Shown here in pieces: positions 15,440 to 24,453 of a stretch of 64,000 nucleotides of DNA (position 1 is the first letter of the stretch; every line of letters begins with the position of its first letter). The notes beneath the pieces are model-generated. The model was not told the DNA's origin. It saw nothing but the letters and a program-made list of their open reading frames with translations, and ran no database searches. Made by a program: the position numbers and the translations under genes. The stretch lies in NCBI GenBank assembly GCA_022787565.1, contig JALFVN010000058.1, forward strand, positions 1-64,000, read 5' to 3'. The DNA is from Clostridiales bacterium. Its GTDB lineage: Bacteria > Bacillota > Clostridia > Oscillospirales > Oscillospiraceae.

Positions 15440-16594
15440 ATGAGGCAACTCGTTTTACTATATTGGGGCTGCGTATTCCTGATGTATTTGTCTCAGGTGT
15501 ATTATCCTGTTAAGACTCAACTACAGGGACATCAAAGTGGTAAACACCATTTTATGCGGAAAAAATCCGATATCTTTGTAATTATTGTAATTTTTTGGCT
15601 TTCGGCATTCAGTTTTTTGCGTACGAGTTACAACGACACAGCAAACTACATTGGTACATTTAATAGTGCGCAAACCGTAGCTGAAGGTATTGCAAATGGT
15701 ACTTTTACAGACTGGACAGGAAATCCGTGGTCCATGTTGTATAGAAGTTTGATGAGAGAACTTACGGACAATTACCATATATATTTCCTTATCCCGGCTG
15801 TTTTGAGTAGTTTTGCAGCTGTTAAATTATTTAAAAGATATTCTGTTAACCCTGCATTCAGTTTGCTTATTTTCTTTTCATTGGGAACCTATATCATGTA
15901 TATGGCAGCGTTGAAGCAGTGTCTGGCTATGTTCTTTTTGCTGCTTGCATTACCATACGCGCTTGATAAGAAGTATATCAGGTTTTACCTGCTTGTATTT
16001 GTAGCAATTCTTTTTCATACACATGCGTTTATGTTTGCAATTGTTCCCTTGCTGTTAGAAAAGCCCTGGGGAAAGGTTACTTGGGCATTGCTGGGTGCGA
16101 CCATATTTGCGATGCTAACGTATGATTATACTTTGGGTGCATTTATGGAATACGCCCAGTCGATTGGCGCACTTGTTGATGAAGGTGAATTGTTTGACGG
16201 TCATTCAATCAATGTACTTCGCGTTCTGGTCTATTGGATTCCTGCTTTGCTTGCGCTGATTTTTAGGCGACGACTGTTTACTGATTCCACTAGGGAAGAG
16301 AATCTGTTTGTCAATATGTCGATTGTAAGTGCATTTATTCTGACTTTTGGCTTGGTACAGGCAGCCAATCTGTTTGCCCGTATGGCGGGGTATTTTGAAA
16401 TTGCCACTGCTCTTGCATTGCCTTGGATGATCAAAAAGTTGTTTACGAAACAGTCTGCACAGCTTGTTACTATACTCGCATGTATTCTGTATTTTGGATA
16501 TTTCATGTTCGAGTTCACGGTATCTAAAGACTTTGGAAGCGACTACTCCGCCATCAGTCTGTGGCAATTCATTACAAGCCTATTTGGAGGTTAA
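15440..16594 (+). CDS. EpsG/Wzy-like polysaccharide polymerase
   Basis: A 384-residue protein with about ten membrane segments, of the EpsG family. The family signature regions are FSFLRTSYNDTANYIGTF near residue 55 and MAALKQCLAMFFLLLALPYA near residue 155. Such proteins join lipid-linked repeat units outside the membrane. The ribosome site GAGGAA precedes the ATG. It is AT-rich relative to flanking DNA and follows its own promoter. It is the only polymerase candidate in the locus. Confidence 0.85.
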   Translation: MRQLVLLYWGCVFLMYLSQVYYPVKTQLQGHQSGKHHFMRKKSDIFVIIVIFWLSAFSFLRTSYNDTANYIGTFNSAQTVAEGIANGTFTDWTGNPWSMLYRSLMRELTDNYHIYFLIPAVLSSFAAVKLFKRYSVNPAFSLLIFFSLGTYIMYMAALKQCLAMFFLLLALPYALDKKYIRFYLLVFVAILFHTHAFMFAIVPLLLEKPWGKVTWALLGATIFAMLTYDYTLGAFMEYAQSIGALVDEGELFDGHSINVLRVLVYWIPALLALIFRRRLFTDSTREENLFVNMSIVSAFILTFGLVQAANLFARMAGYFEIATALALPWMIKKLFTKQSAQLVTILACILYFGYFMFEFTVSKDFGSDYSAISLWQFITSLFGG

Positions 16595-16596
16595 GC

Positions 16597-17511
16597 ATGA
16601 CAGATTCTTCGATTCCTCAAACAATTGGATCCTGTGGTTTCTGCCGTGCGGAGGAAGTGGAGAAGCTTCAGGTTATGAAAGCCGGAATGACCAACCGGTC
16701 ATACTCCTTTTACGTTCAAGACAAGCGATACATTATTCGCATCCCCGGTGAGGGTACAGAGCAGCTTATCAACCGTGCCCAGGAGCATGAAGTTTATCGT
16801 ATGGTTTCTCCATTGGGCATCAGTGAACATGTCCACTATTTTGATCCGGTTTCCGGCATCAAGATTGCATCCTATCTGGAGAATGCACACGCCTGTGACA
16901 GCAGCAGCCAAGATAACGTTCAGAAGTGCATGACGGCGCTGCGAAGCTTTCATCGCCAGCAGCTTCATGTCAATCATTCCTTTGACCTGTGGGAACGCCT
17001 CGATTTTTACGAGAGCCTATGGCAAGGAGTTCCGTCCTGCTATGCTGATTATCAGGAAGTCAAGCAGGTTGTTCTGTCCTTGCGCGGCTATATTGACGCA
17101 CAGCCAAAGGAGAGCGTTCTCTGCCATATTGATGCCGTCCCGGATAACTTTATGTTCGTGACCGGCAAGGATGGAAAAGAAGAAATCAAGCTCATTGACT
17201 GGGAATATGCCGGAATGCAGGACCCCCATCTGGATATTGCCATGTTTGCTGTTTATGCCATGTATTACCGCCGGCAAGTAGATGAGTTGATTGACCTGTA
17301 TTTCCCGGAGGGCTGTGACCATCCGACCCGGATGAAGATTTACTGCTACATTGCCGTCAGCGGACTGCTGTGGAGCAACTGGTGCGAATTCAAACGCCAT
17401 TGCGGTGTGGAGTTCGGTGTGTACGCCCAGCGGCAGTATGACTACGCGAAGGAGTATTCGGCAATTTTTCTCGAAGAATACAGGAAGGAATTCGGCAGAG
17501 ATTATGGCTGA
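16597..17511 (+). CDS. licA: choline kinase LicA
   Basis: A 304-residue APH/choline kinase fold protein that phosphorylates choline with ATP, the first step of phosphocholine decoration. The ATP-binding lobe has KAGMTNRSYSF (residues 29-39). The catalytic loop is HIDAVPDN (177-184), with Asp as base and Asn for metal. The metal motif is LIDWEYAGMQDP (199-210). ATG at 16597 follows GGAGG by 6 bases, 2 bases after the polymerase stop. It overlaps licC by 8 bases. Together with licC, a BCCT permease and licD the module is complete. Confidence 0.93.
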   Translation: MTDSSIPQTIGSCGFCRAEEVEKLQVMKAGMTNRSYSFYVQDKRYIIRIPGEGTEQLINRAQEHEVYRMVSPLGISEHVHYFDPVSGIKIASYLENAHACDSSSQDNVQKCMTALRSFHRQQLHVNHSFDLWERLDFYESLWQGVPSCYADYQEVKQVVLSLRGYIDAQPKESVLCHIDAVPDNFMFVTGKDGKEEIKLIDWEYAGMQDPHLDIAMFAVYAMYYRRQVDELIDLYFPEGCDHPTRMKIYCYIAVSGLLWSNWCEFKRHCGVEFGVYAQRQYDYAKEYSAIFLEEYRKEFGRDYG

Positions 17512-18229
17512 GCAAATGATAGAGCGGGCAATTATCATGGCTGCCGGTATTGGTCAAAGGCTTCGCCCCGTCACGCTGGCAACGCCAAAGCCCTTGGTAA
17601 AGGTGAACGGAGTCCGCATGATCGACACGCTGATTACAGCGCTCCATATCAATCACATCCATGAAATTTATGTCGTCGTCGGCTACCGCAAAGAGCAGTT
17701 TTACGAGTGGGCCAAGCAGTATGACGGAGTTCATCTGATTGAAAATCCCTGGTATAACACCTGCAACAACATTGCCTCTCTTTATGTAGCCCGGGAGCAC
17801 CTGGGAAACGCCATCATTATGGACGGCGACCAAATTATCCATACCCCGGCCATTCTGCACCAGGAGTTCACCCATTCCGGATACAGTTGTGCTTGGACGG
17901 ACGAACCAACCAACGAATGGCTTTTGACAATCAAAGAAAATATTGTCACGAAATGCAGCCGCACTGGCGGCGCAGGCGGATGGCAGCTTTTCAGCGTGTC
18001 CCGGTGGACGAAGGAAGATGGGCAGCGGCTGAAAATGCACTTGGAACAAGAGTTTATGGAACGGAAGAACCGGGACATCTATTGGGATGACGTGGCACTG
18101 TTTTGCCATCCCGCAAATTATCAGCTTGGCATTTACCCCATTCACTTTGGCGATATCATCGAAATTGACAGCTTGGCAGAGCTATGCGAGGCTGATCCAA
18201 CCTATAAAAGTGGAGAATATCGCGCATGA
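17504..18229 (+). CDS. licC: CTP:phosphocholine cytidylyltransferase LicC
   Basis: A 241-residue nucleotidyltransferase that makes CDP-choline from CTP and phosphocholine. It has the Rossmann-like signature IIMAAGIGQRLRPVTLATPKPLVKV at about residues 10-34, the LicC-type NPWYNTCNNIASLY region, and the metal-binding MDGDQI. ATG at 17504 overlaps the licA end; ATG at 17516 (MIERAI) is an alternative, and neither has a strong ribosome site, consistent with translational coupling. Its stop overlaps the permease start by 4 bases. Confidence 0.92.
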   Translation: MAEQMIERAIIMAAGIGQRLRPVTLATPKPLVKVNGVRMIDTLITALHINHIHEIYVVVGYRKEQFYEWAKQYDGVHLIENPWYNTCNNIASLYVAREHLGNAIIMDGDQIIHTPAILHQEFTHSGYSCAWTDEPTNEWLLTIKENIVTKCSRTGGAGGWQLFSVSRWTKEDGQRLKMHLEQEFMERKNRDIYWDDVALFCHPANYQLGIYPIHFGDIIEIDSLAELCEADPTYKSGEYRA

Positions 18230-19752
18230 AAAAGGAGAAGATCAAAGATCAACTAGACTGGATATCCATGATTGTACCGCTGGCTGTTGTGCTGGTGGTC
18301 TGCGTGCTGTTCATGGTCTTCCCAGAGCGGTCAAAACTTGTTCTGGGCGTTGTCCGGGGATTCCTGGGCGATGACTTTGGCCTGTATTACGCGCTGCTCG
18401 GTGTTGGAATTTTAGGCTGCACCTTGTATATGGCTTTTTCTAAATTCGGCTCCATCAAACTGGGTGATATGGAAAATCCCCAGTACCCCTCTTTTCAGTG
18501 GGGCGTGATGATCTTCACCTCCACCATGGCGGCAGATATTCTGTTTTATTCCCTGTGCGAATGGGCGCTGTATGCCAACGAGCCGCAGATCGAGATGATG
18601 GGTGGAATGCAGAAGTGGGCCTCCACCTATCCACTGTTCCACTGGGGTCCCATTGCCTGGAGTTTTTACATTGTTCTGGCAGTGGCTTTTGGGTTTATGA
18701 TCCATGTCCGTGGCCGGGACAAGCAGAAGTTTTCCGAAGCCTGCCGCCCACTGCTTGGCAGCCGGGTGGACGGCGCTCTGGGCCGGGTGATTGATCTGAC
18801 GGCTATCTTCGCCCTGATTGCCGGTACGGCCACAACCTTTTCTCTGGCTACACCTCTGCTATCACGGGCAATCAGTAAAGTATTTGACATCCACGACAGC
18901 ATCGGGCTGACCATTATGATTCTGCTGCTGATTGCGGCTGTGTACACCTTTACCGTCTGGTTCGGCATGAAGGGCATCAGTCGGCTGGCTACGATTTGCA
19001 GCTATTGTTTCTTCGCTTTGCTTGCCTATGTCCTCTTTGGCGGCGGCGAAACCCGGTACATTTTGGAGACTGGATTCTCTGCCATTGGCAACTTGGTACA
19101 AAACTTTATCGGGTTATCTACCTGGATGGACCCGCTGCGGGAAACCAGCTTCCCGCAGAACTGGACAATCTATTACTGGGCTTATTGGATGGTCTGGTGT
19201 GTTGCCACGCCGTTCTTCATCGGTGTGATCAGCAAAGGCCGAACGATCCGCAATACAGTCCTTGGGGGTTATGGCTGGGGTCTGGCAGGTACTTTTACGT
19301 CTTTCATCATCCTTGGCAACTATGGCCTTGCCCAGCAAATGAAGCACGGCTTGGACATAACAGGCTTCATTGCTGAAGGCGGAAGCTACTCCGAAGCGAT
19401 TATGAAGATCTTCGATACTTTACCCCTGACCAGTATTGGCCTGACCTTGTTGGCTGTAACCATGATTGCGTTTTATTCCACGACATTTGACGCGCTGACT
19501 ATGGTCATTTCCAGCTATTCCTATAAGCGGCTTAAACCCGATCAGGAGCCGGATAAGCGTATCCGCACCTTCTGGGCGGTAGTATTCATTCTGTTCCCGA
19601 TTGCCTTGATCTTCTCAGAGAACTCCATGAATAATCTTCAGTCCGTGTCAATCATCGCCGCATTCCCCATCGGAATCATCATTTTGGTGATTGTGGCAAG
19701 CTTTTTCAAGGATGCCTCCAAATATCTGAAAGAGAGGAAAAGTCAGTCATGA
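18226..19752 (+). CDS. BCCT family choline/betaine transporter
   Basis: A 508-residue, twelve-segment BCCT transporter. The family hallmark WTIYYWAYWMVWCVATPFFIG is near residue 310, followed by SKGRTIR, with aromatic-rich substrate site residues in the WALYANEP and HWGPIAW regions. It is probably the choline importer that feeds LicA. In the pneumococcal and Haemophilus lic loci the choline permease LicB belongs to a different family, so a BCCT here would be a non-homologous replacement. It overlaps licC and licD by 4 bases on each side, so the four genes are tightly coupled. Confidence 0.92.
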   Translation: MKKEKIKDQLDWISMIVPLAVVLVVCVLFMVFPERSKLVLGVVRGFLGDDFGLYYALLGVGILGCTLYMAFSKFGSIKLGDMENPQYPSFQWGVMIFTSTMAADILFYSLCEWALYANEPQIEMMGGMQKWASTYPLFHWGPIAWSFYIVLAVAFGFMIHVRGRDKQKFSEACRPLLGSRVDGALGRVIDLTAIFALIAGTATTFSLATPLLSRAISKVFDIHDSIGLTIMILLLIAAVYTFTVWFGMKGISRLATICSYCFFALLAYVLFGGGETRYILETGFSAIGNLVQNFIGLSTWMDPLRETSFPQNWTIYYWAYWMVWCVATPFFIGVISKGRTIRNTVLGGYGWGLAGTFTSFIILGNYGLAQQMKHGLDITGFIAEGGSYSEAIMKIFDTLPLTSIGLTLLAVTMIAFYSTTFDALTMVISSYSYKRLKPDQEPDKRIRTFWAVVFILFPIALIFSENSMNNLQSVSIIAAFPIGIIILVIVASFFKDASKYLKERKSQS

Positions 19753-20588
19753 TGGATAGTGTAGAAAGCCAGATTCAGCAGGTCTGGGCAACAGAGCAGG
19801 AAATCCTGGACGTGATTCATAAAGTCTGTACGGAAAATGGCCTGCGCTACTCCCTGGCCTATGGCACCCTGATTGGAGCTGTACGTCATAAAGGCTTTAT
19901 TCCTTGGGATGATGACATTGATTTGATGATGCCCCGGGAGGATTATGAGAAGCTGCTTGCCATCTGGGATCAGGCCGCGCCGAAAGGATATGTTCTTCAA
20001 AACGTTCGGACTGACCCGGATTTTACCCAGAGTTTTACAAAAATCCGAAAGGATCATACGACGTTCCTGCAATTTGAGTTTGAACGGGAAAAGCAATACC
20101 ATAAGGGTGTTTTCGTTGACATTTTCCCCGGTGATCGGGTGGCCCCTGGCAAGCTGGGACGGAAGATGCAGTATATTGCCTGCGCGGTGAACCTGCTGTA
20201 TAACCGGGGTCATGCCAGTGGTTCCGGAGGAATTGTAGGCAAGGTTGAGAGATTTTTGCTGAAAGCGCCAAAGGAGAAATACGCCAAGCGCCGGGAAGCA
20301 GCAGAGAAGTGGATTCACCGGTGGAACGGAAATGACTCGGCTCTGTACGTTTTCCCCAGCACGATTGAGTGTAGCCGCCGATATTATCCCGCTGACTTAT
20401 TTGAAAATATGCGGACCATCGAATTTTGCGGCAAAACATATCAATGCGTTTCTGACCCGGATGCTGTTCTGCGAATCGACTACGGCGACTATATGCAGCT
20501 CCCGCCCGAGGAAGATCGGGTTTGGAAACATCATCCGATCTTGATTGACTTTGAACATAACTATGAGGAGCTGACCGATCAGCAATGA
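19749..20588 (+). CDS. licD: phosphocholine transferase LicD
   Basis: A 279-residue LicD protein, which transfers phosphocholine from CDP-choline to a sugar of a surface glycan. The nucleotidyltransferase-like signature is at residues 39-58, GTLIGAVRHKGFIPWDDDID, with the metal-binding DDD. The later GVFVDIFPGD is also typical. The start may be ATG at 19749 or 19752. It overlaps the BCCT gene and the next GT2. Its position amid glycosyltransferase genes says the target is this polysaccharide. Confidence 0.94.
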   Translation: MMDSVESQIQQVWATEQEILDVIHKVCTENGLRYSLAYGTLIGAVRHKGFIPWDDDIDLMMPREDYEKLLAIWDQAAPKGYVLQNVRTDPDFTQSFTKIRKDHTTFLQFEFEREKQYHKGVFVDIFPGDRVAPGKLGRKMQYIACAVNLLYNRGHASGSGGIVGKVERFLLKAPKEKYAKRREAAEKWIHRWNGNDSALYVFPSTIECSRRYYPADLFENMRTIEFCGKTYQCVSDPDAVLRIDYGDYMQLPPEEDRVWKHHPILIDFEHNYEELTDQQ

Positions 20589-21391
20589 GCAAAAAAATCT
20601 CGGTTTTAATGGGGATTTACAACTGCTCCAGTACAATGGAGCAGGCAGTTGCATCTGTCCAAAATCAGACGTATACCAACTGGGAACTGATTCTCTGTGA
20701 CGATGGATCTTCCGACAATACATACGAGGTTGCACAGGCCCTCGCAGCGAAAGATAGCCGCATCGTGTTGCTGCGCAATGTAAAGAATCTGGGCTTGAAT
20801 CAGACATTGAATAACTGCTTGGTTGTTGCCACTGGCGATTATATTGCCCGGATGGACGGCGACGATGACTGTGTGCCCGAGCGATTCGAAAGGCAGCTTG
20901 ACCTTCTGGAGCACCATCCGGAATTTCAAATTACCAGTTGCCCGATGAAACTTTTTGACGAAACCGGTGAATGGGGACAGACAACGGTTCCGGAATATCC
21001 GTCCCCCGAGGATGTTGTGAGCGGCACACCGATCAGCCATGCGGCTGTGATGCTTCGTAAGGAATGTATGGATGCCGTAGGCGGATATACCGTGGACAAG
21101 CGAATGCTCCGTGTAGAGGATGTAAACCTTTGGATCAAGCTGTATGCCGCTGGGTATCGCTGCCATAACATTCAGGAGCCGCTGTACCGCATGCGCAACG
21201 ACCAGAATGCCCTAAATCGACGCAAATACATTTACCGCGTTAATTCCGTTTATGTTCGTTTACAGGGGTGTCGGATGTTACACCTGGGCTTAAAAAGTTA
21301 TCTGAAAGCCTGTATTCCCATGATTAACGGTCTGGTTCCAGCAAGATTGCGGCACTTCATTCGTAAAATACAACAGGGAGCGACAAGTTGA
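20585..21391 (+). CDS. GT2 glycosyltransferase
   Basis: A 268-residue GT-A fold enzyme. It has SVLMGIYNCSSTMEQAVASV at the N-terminus, ILCDDGSSDNT for nucleotide binding, the DXD-like MDGDDD near residue 98, and RVEDVNLWIKL as the ED catalytic-base region. It should add one sugar of the repeat unit. It overlaps licD by 4 bases, and its end touches the next gene. Confidence 0.9.
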   Translation: MSKKISVLMGIYNCSSTMEQAVASVQNQTYTNWELILCDDGSSDNTYEVAQALAAKDSRIVLLRNVKNLGLNQTLNNCLVVATGDYIARMDGDDDCVPERFERQLDLLEHHPEFQITSCPMKLFDETGEWGQTTVPEYPSPEDVVSGTPISHAAVMLRKECMDAVGGYTVDKRMLRVEDVNLWIKLYAAGYRCHNIQEPLYRMRNDQNALNRRKYIYRVNSVYVRLQGCRMLHLGLKSYLKACIPMINGLVPARLRHFIRKIQQGATS

Positions 21392-22500
21392 TGTTGAAGA
21401 TTTTGTTCCTGATCCATGATCTCGGCCAAGGCGGTGCCGAAAAAGTGCTCGTAAATCTGGTCAACAACATGGACCGGTCAAAATTTGATATTTCCGTCAC
21501 AGTCCTCTTTGGCGGCGGGGTCAATGAGCAGTTTTTGGCTCCGGATATTCACTTTCATGCGGTGTTTTCAAAAGAGGTGCCGGGAAATAGCAAGCTGATG
21601 AAGCTGCTGACGCCGAAGCAGCTCCACAGTCTGTGCGTCAAGGAGCACTACGACATCGAGGTATCCTATCTGGAAGGCCCATCTGCCCGCGTCATCAGCG
21701 GATGTCAGGACCAAGATACCAAGCTGGTTTCCTGGATTCATGTGGAGCAGCACACCATGGACAAGCTGGCCGGTTCTTTCCGCAGCGAACAGGAAGCCCG
21801 AGCCTGCTATAACCGTTTTGACCAGACGGTTTGTGTTTCCCAATATGTCCACGATGATTTCTGCCAGCTTCTGAACTTTCAAAAGCCATGCCGGGTGCTG
21901 TATAACACGGTGGAGTCTGGTAAGATTTTGGCCGGAGCCAGCGAAGCACCACCGGAGCTTGCAGACGACGGGAAAATCCGTCTAATTGCGGTCGGTACGC
22001 TGAAACAGTCCAAAGGCTATATGCGGCTGCTGCAAATCATCCGGCGTCTGCGGGATGAACAATACCCGATGCATCTATACATCCTGGGCATTGGCCCTTT
22101 GCAAGCAGAAATGGAGGAATACATCCGCCGGAACGAACTGCAAGACACGGTCACGCTGCTGGGCTACCAGACCAACCCTTACAAATATGTCAGCAAATGT
22201 GACCTGTTTGTCTGTGCCAGCTTTGCCGAGGGCTTTTCCACAGCCGCTACTGAGGCGTTGATTGTTGGCACTCCAGTCTGTACTGTGGAAGTCTCCGGCA
22301 TGAAGGAAATGCTGGGTGAGAACAATGAGTGGGGCATTGTCACAGATAATGATGAGGATGCTCTGTATCAAGGCATCAAGCGGCTATTGGACAATCCGGC
22401 GCTACTGGCCCAATACAAAGAAAAAGCCGCCCAGCGCGGCAAGACCTTCAACACAGAGAATTCTGTAAAAGCGGTGGGAAAAATGCTGTTAAACCTGTGA
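21391..22500 (+). CDS. GT4 glycosyltransferase
   Basis: A 369-residue GT-B glycosyltransferase. The N-terminal FLIHDLGQGGAEKVLVNLVNNM is the glycine-rich acceptor loop, and the C-terminal donor site is CASFAEGFSTAATEALIVGTPVCT. ATG at 21391 shares one base with the preceding TGA and follows GGGAG by 10 bases; TTG at 21388 is a less likely start. It is followed 7 bases later by the next gene, so it is part of one operon. Confidence 0.9.
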   Translation: MLKILFLIHDLGQGGAEKVLVNLVNNMDRSKFDISVTVLFGGGVNEQFLAPDIHFHAVFSKEVPGNSKLMKLLTPKQLHSLCVKEHYDIEVSYLEGPSARVISGCQDQDTKLVSWIHVEQHTMDKLAGSFRSEQEARACYNRFDQTVCVSQYVHDDFCQLLNFQKPCRVLYNTVESGKILAGASEAPPELADDGKIRLIAVGTLKQSKGYMRLLQIIRRLRDEQYPMHLYILGIGPLQAEMEEYIRRNELQDTVTLLGYQTNPYKYVSKCDLFVCASFAEGFSTAATEALIVGTPVCTVEVSGMKEMLGENNEWGIVTDNDEDALYQGIKRLLDNPALLAQYKEKAAQRGKTFNTENSVKAVGKMLLNL

Positions 22501-22507
22501 GGTAGAG

Positions 22508-23482
22508 ATGAAAATTGACTATTCTGTGGTAATTCGCACCACCGGTAAGGCTGGTGAAAAATATGCAGGGCTTTTGAGATCTATTAATGGACTTGAACCA
22601 AAGCCCAGAGAAGTGATTGTTGTCCTGCCGGAAGGATATTCTGTCCCCGAAGAACGGTTGGGCTGGGAAACCTTTTACTTTTGCCCAAAAGGTATGGTGA
22701 TCCAGCGTATGACGGGTTTAGCCAAGTGCAAAACAAAATATGCCTTGGTTTGTGACGACGATGTGAGTTTCAACGCAGACTTTGTTCAAAAACTGTATGA
22801 GCCTGTTCGTTCGGGTTTGTGCGCCTTTTCCGCAGGACCTCTGTATTCTTTTCTGCCGCCCAAAGGCGCAAATGCTGTTCTATGTGCGGTGATGGCCAGC
22901 GCGGCACCTACGCTTTTCCACAGAAAGGACCGCTATGTTTCCGTGTTGAAGTCAAGCGGCTACTCCTATAACCGGAACCTAAAACCGGGGCGGTATTATG
23001 AAACGCAGTCCGTCGCATGGACTTGCTTTTTTGCCGAAGTTTCGGCGATCCGCAAAATGGATTTCCAGGCAGAATCCTGGCTTGATAGTCACGGGTATTC
23101 TGCACTGGATGACCAGACCATGTTTTATAAAGCGTGGCTTCGGGGAATCAAGACGGTCGTTGTTTCCGACGCTGTCTATGAGCACCTGGATGCAAGAACA
23201 TCCACACGTAACAACAAAGGACCTGCTCTGTATGCAATGGGTTTTAACCGGGTCGTATTCTGGCACCGGTTTATATACCGGCAGCAAAAGGGAATCTTGT
23301 CCAGAGCCTGGGCTTTGGCTTGCTTTGGGTACCATACCCTGTGGACTTTCTTCTTCGAGCTGCTGAACCTTGTACGAAGAAAAAACACATGTAGCGGTTT
23401 AGCTATTAAGTTCCGTGGTTTGCGCGACGGCTGGCGGTACATAAAATCGGAGGACTACCGTTCCCTTCCTGAAGTCTGTTGA
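22508..23482 (+). CDS. GT2-like glycosyltransferase
   Basis: A 324-residue protein with a GT-A N-terminus (DYSVVIRTTGKAGEKYAGLL, CDDDVSFNADFV as the DXD region near residue 80). A central acceptor domain has SALDDQTMFYKAWLRGIKTVV. It ends in a hydrophobic, basic C-terminus (residues about 265-305), suggesting membrane association. It lacks the usual VSVIIPxYN opening, so it is a divergent family member. Ribosome site GAGGTAGAG. Confidence 0.8.
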   Translation: MKIDYSVVIRTTGKAGEKYAGLLRSINGLEPKPREVIVVLPEGYSVPEERLGWETFYFCPKGMVIQRMTGLAKCKTKYALVCDDDVSFNADFVQKLYEPVRSGLCAFSAGPLYSFLPPKGANAVLCAVMASAAPTLFHRKDRYVSVLKSSGYSYNRNLKPGRYYETQSVAWTCFFAEVSAIRKMDFQAESWLDSHGYSALDDQTMFYKAWLRGIKTVVVSDAVYEHLDARTSTRNNKGPALYAMGFNRVVFWHRFIYRQQKGILSRAWALACFGYHTLWTFFFELLNLVRRKNTCSGLAIKFRGLRDGWRYIKSEDYRSLPEVC

Positions 23483-23494
23483 GGATAATGTATT

Positions 23495-24409
23495 ATGATT
23501 TCGGTGATTATTCCCGTTTACAATGCGCAAAAGTATCTGCTTGAATGTGTCAGCAGCGTTCGTTCCCAAACCTATCCCGACCTGCAGATCATTCTGATCA
23601 ATGATGGCTCCACAGATTCCAGCGGCGCTATCTGCGACACATTGACCAATGAAGACTGTAGGATTCAAATCATTCATCAGCCCAACCGGGGCGTCTCCGC
23701 GGCCCGGAATGCTGGCCTAAAGGCGGCGACGGGTGATCTGATCTCTTTTATTGACGCAGACGATACGCTGGACCCGGATATGTACGAATATCTGATCCAC
23801 CTGCTGGAAGAATATGATGCAGATATTGCCCACTGTGCGTATCGCCATATCGTCGGCGAAGAGGTACGGCTGATCCATGACACGAAGCAGATCTATCCCC
23901 AAACCCGCGAGGAAGCGCTGGAGTGTCTGGTTGGAAGCCGGTTGTTTGTCGGCAGTCTGTGGAACAAGCTTTATCGCCGGGAGATCTTGGAAGGTCTTTT
24001 ATATGATGAGAATATCAAAATCAACGAAGATATTCTCTACAACTATTTTGCGTTTAAAAATGCTAGGAGATCCGTTTTCGCGGATGCGGCCAAGTATAAC
24101 TATATTGCCCGCAAAACCTCCTCTGCGTGCTTTGTGACTGCAGACGCGCGAAAAGCCCAGGACGCTTGCCGTGTCAACGCGGCGATCTATGAGGATGCCA
24201 AAGGCACGGCGCTGCAGTGCTCTGCCGCTATCCGCTATTTGCGCGCTTTGAGCGGTTATTTCCGGGTCAGCTTCGCTGACCGTTCCATGGCGGCACAGCG
24301 CAAGGACATTCGGGCTTCGGTCTGGTATGTATACCGATCGAATCCGAATGTGAATAATAAAATGTATCGATGGAAAAACGCGTGCAGCAAAAATAAGAAT
24401 TGTCTATGA
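23495..24409 (+). CDS. GT2 glycosyltransferase
   Basis: A 304-residue classical GT2 with ISVIIPVYNAQKYLLECVSSV, ILINDGSTDSSGAICD, GVSAARNAGLKAATGDLISFIDADD (DXD) and INEDILYNYFAF as the catalytic-base ED. The C-terminal third is helical and basic. It resembles EpsJ/WcaA-type capsule enzymes. It lies 12 bases after the preceding gene; a 44-base gap follows. Confidence 0.92.
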   Translation: MISVIIPVYNAQKYLLECVSSVRSQTYPDLQIILINDGSTDSSGAICDTLTNEDCRIQIIHQPNRGVSAARNAGLKAATGDLISFIDADDTLDPDMYEYLIHLLEEYDADIAHCAYRHIVGEEVRLIHDTKQIYPQTREEALECLVGSRLFVGSLWNKLYRREILEGLLYDENIKINEDILYNYFAFKNARRSVFADAAKYNYIARKTSSACFVTADARKAQDACRVNAAIYEDAKGTALQCSAAIRYLRALSGYFRVSFADRSMAAQRKDIRASVWYVYRSNPNVNNKMYRWKNACSKNKNCL

Positions 24410-24453
24410 CGATAGGCTATATTGATTAATCTTCATTAGTGTGAGGGTAAAAA

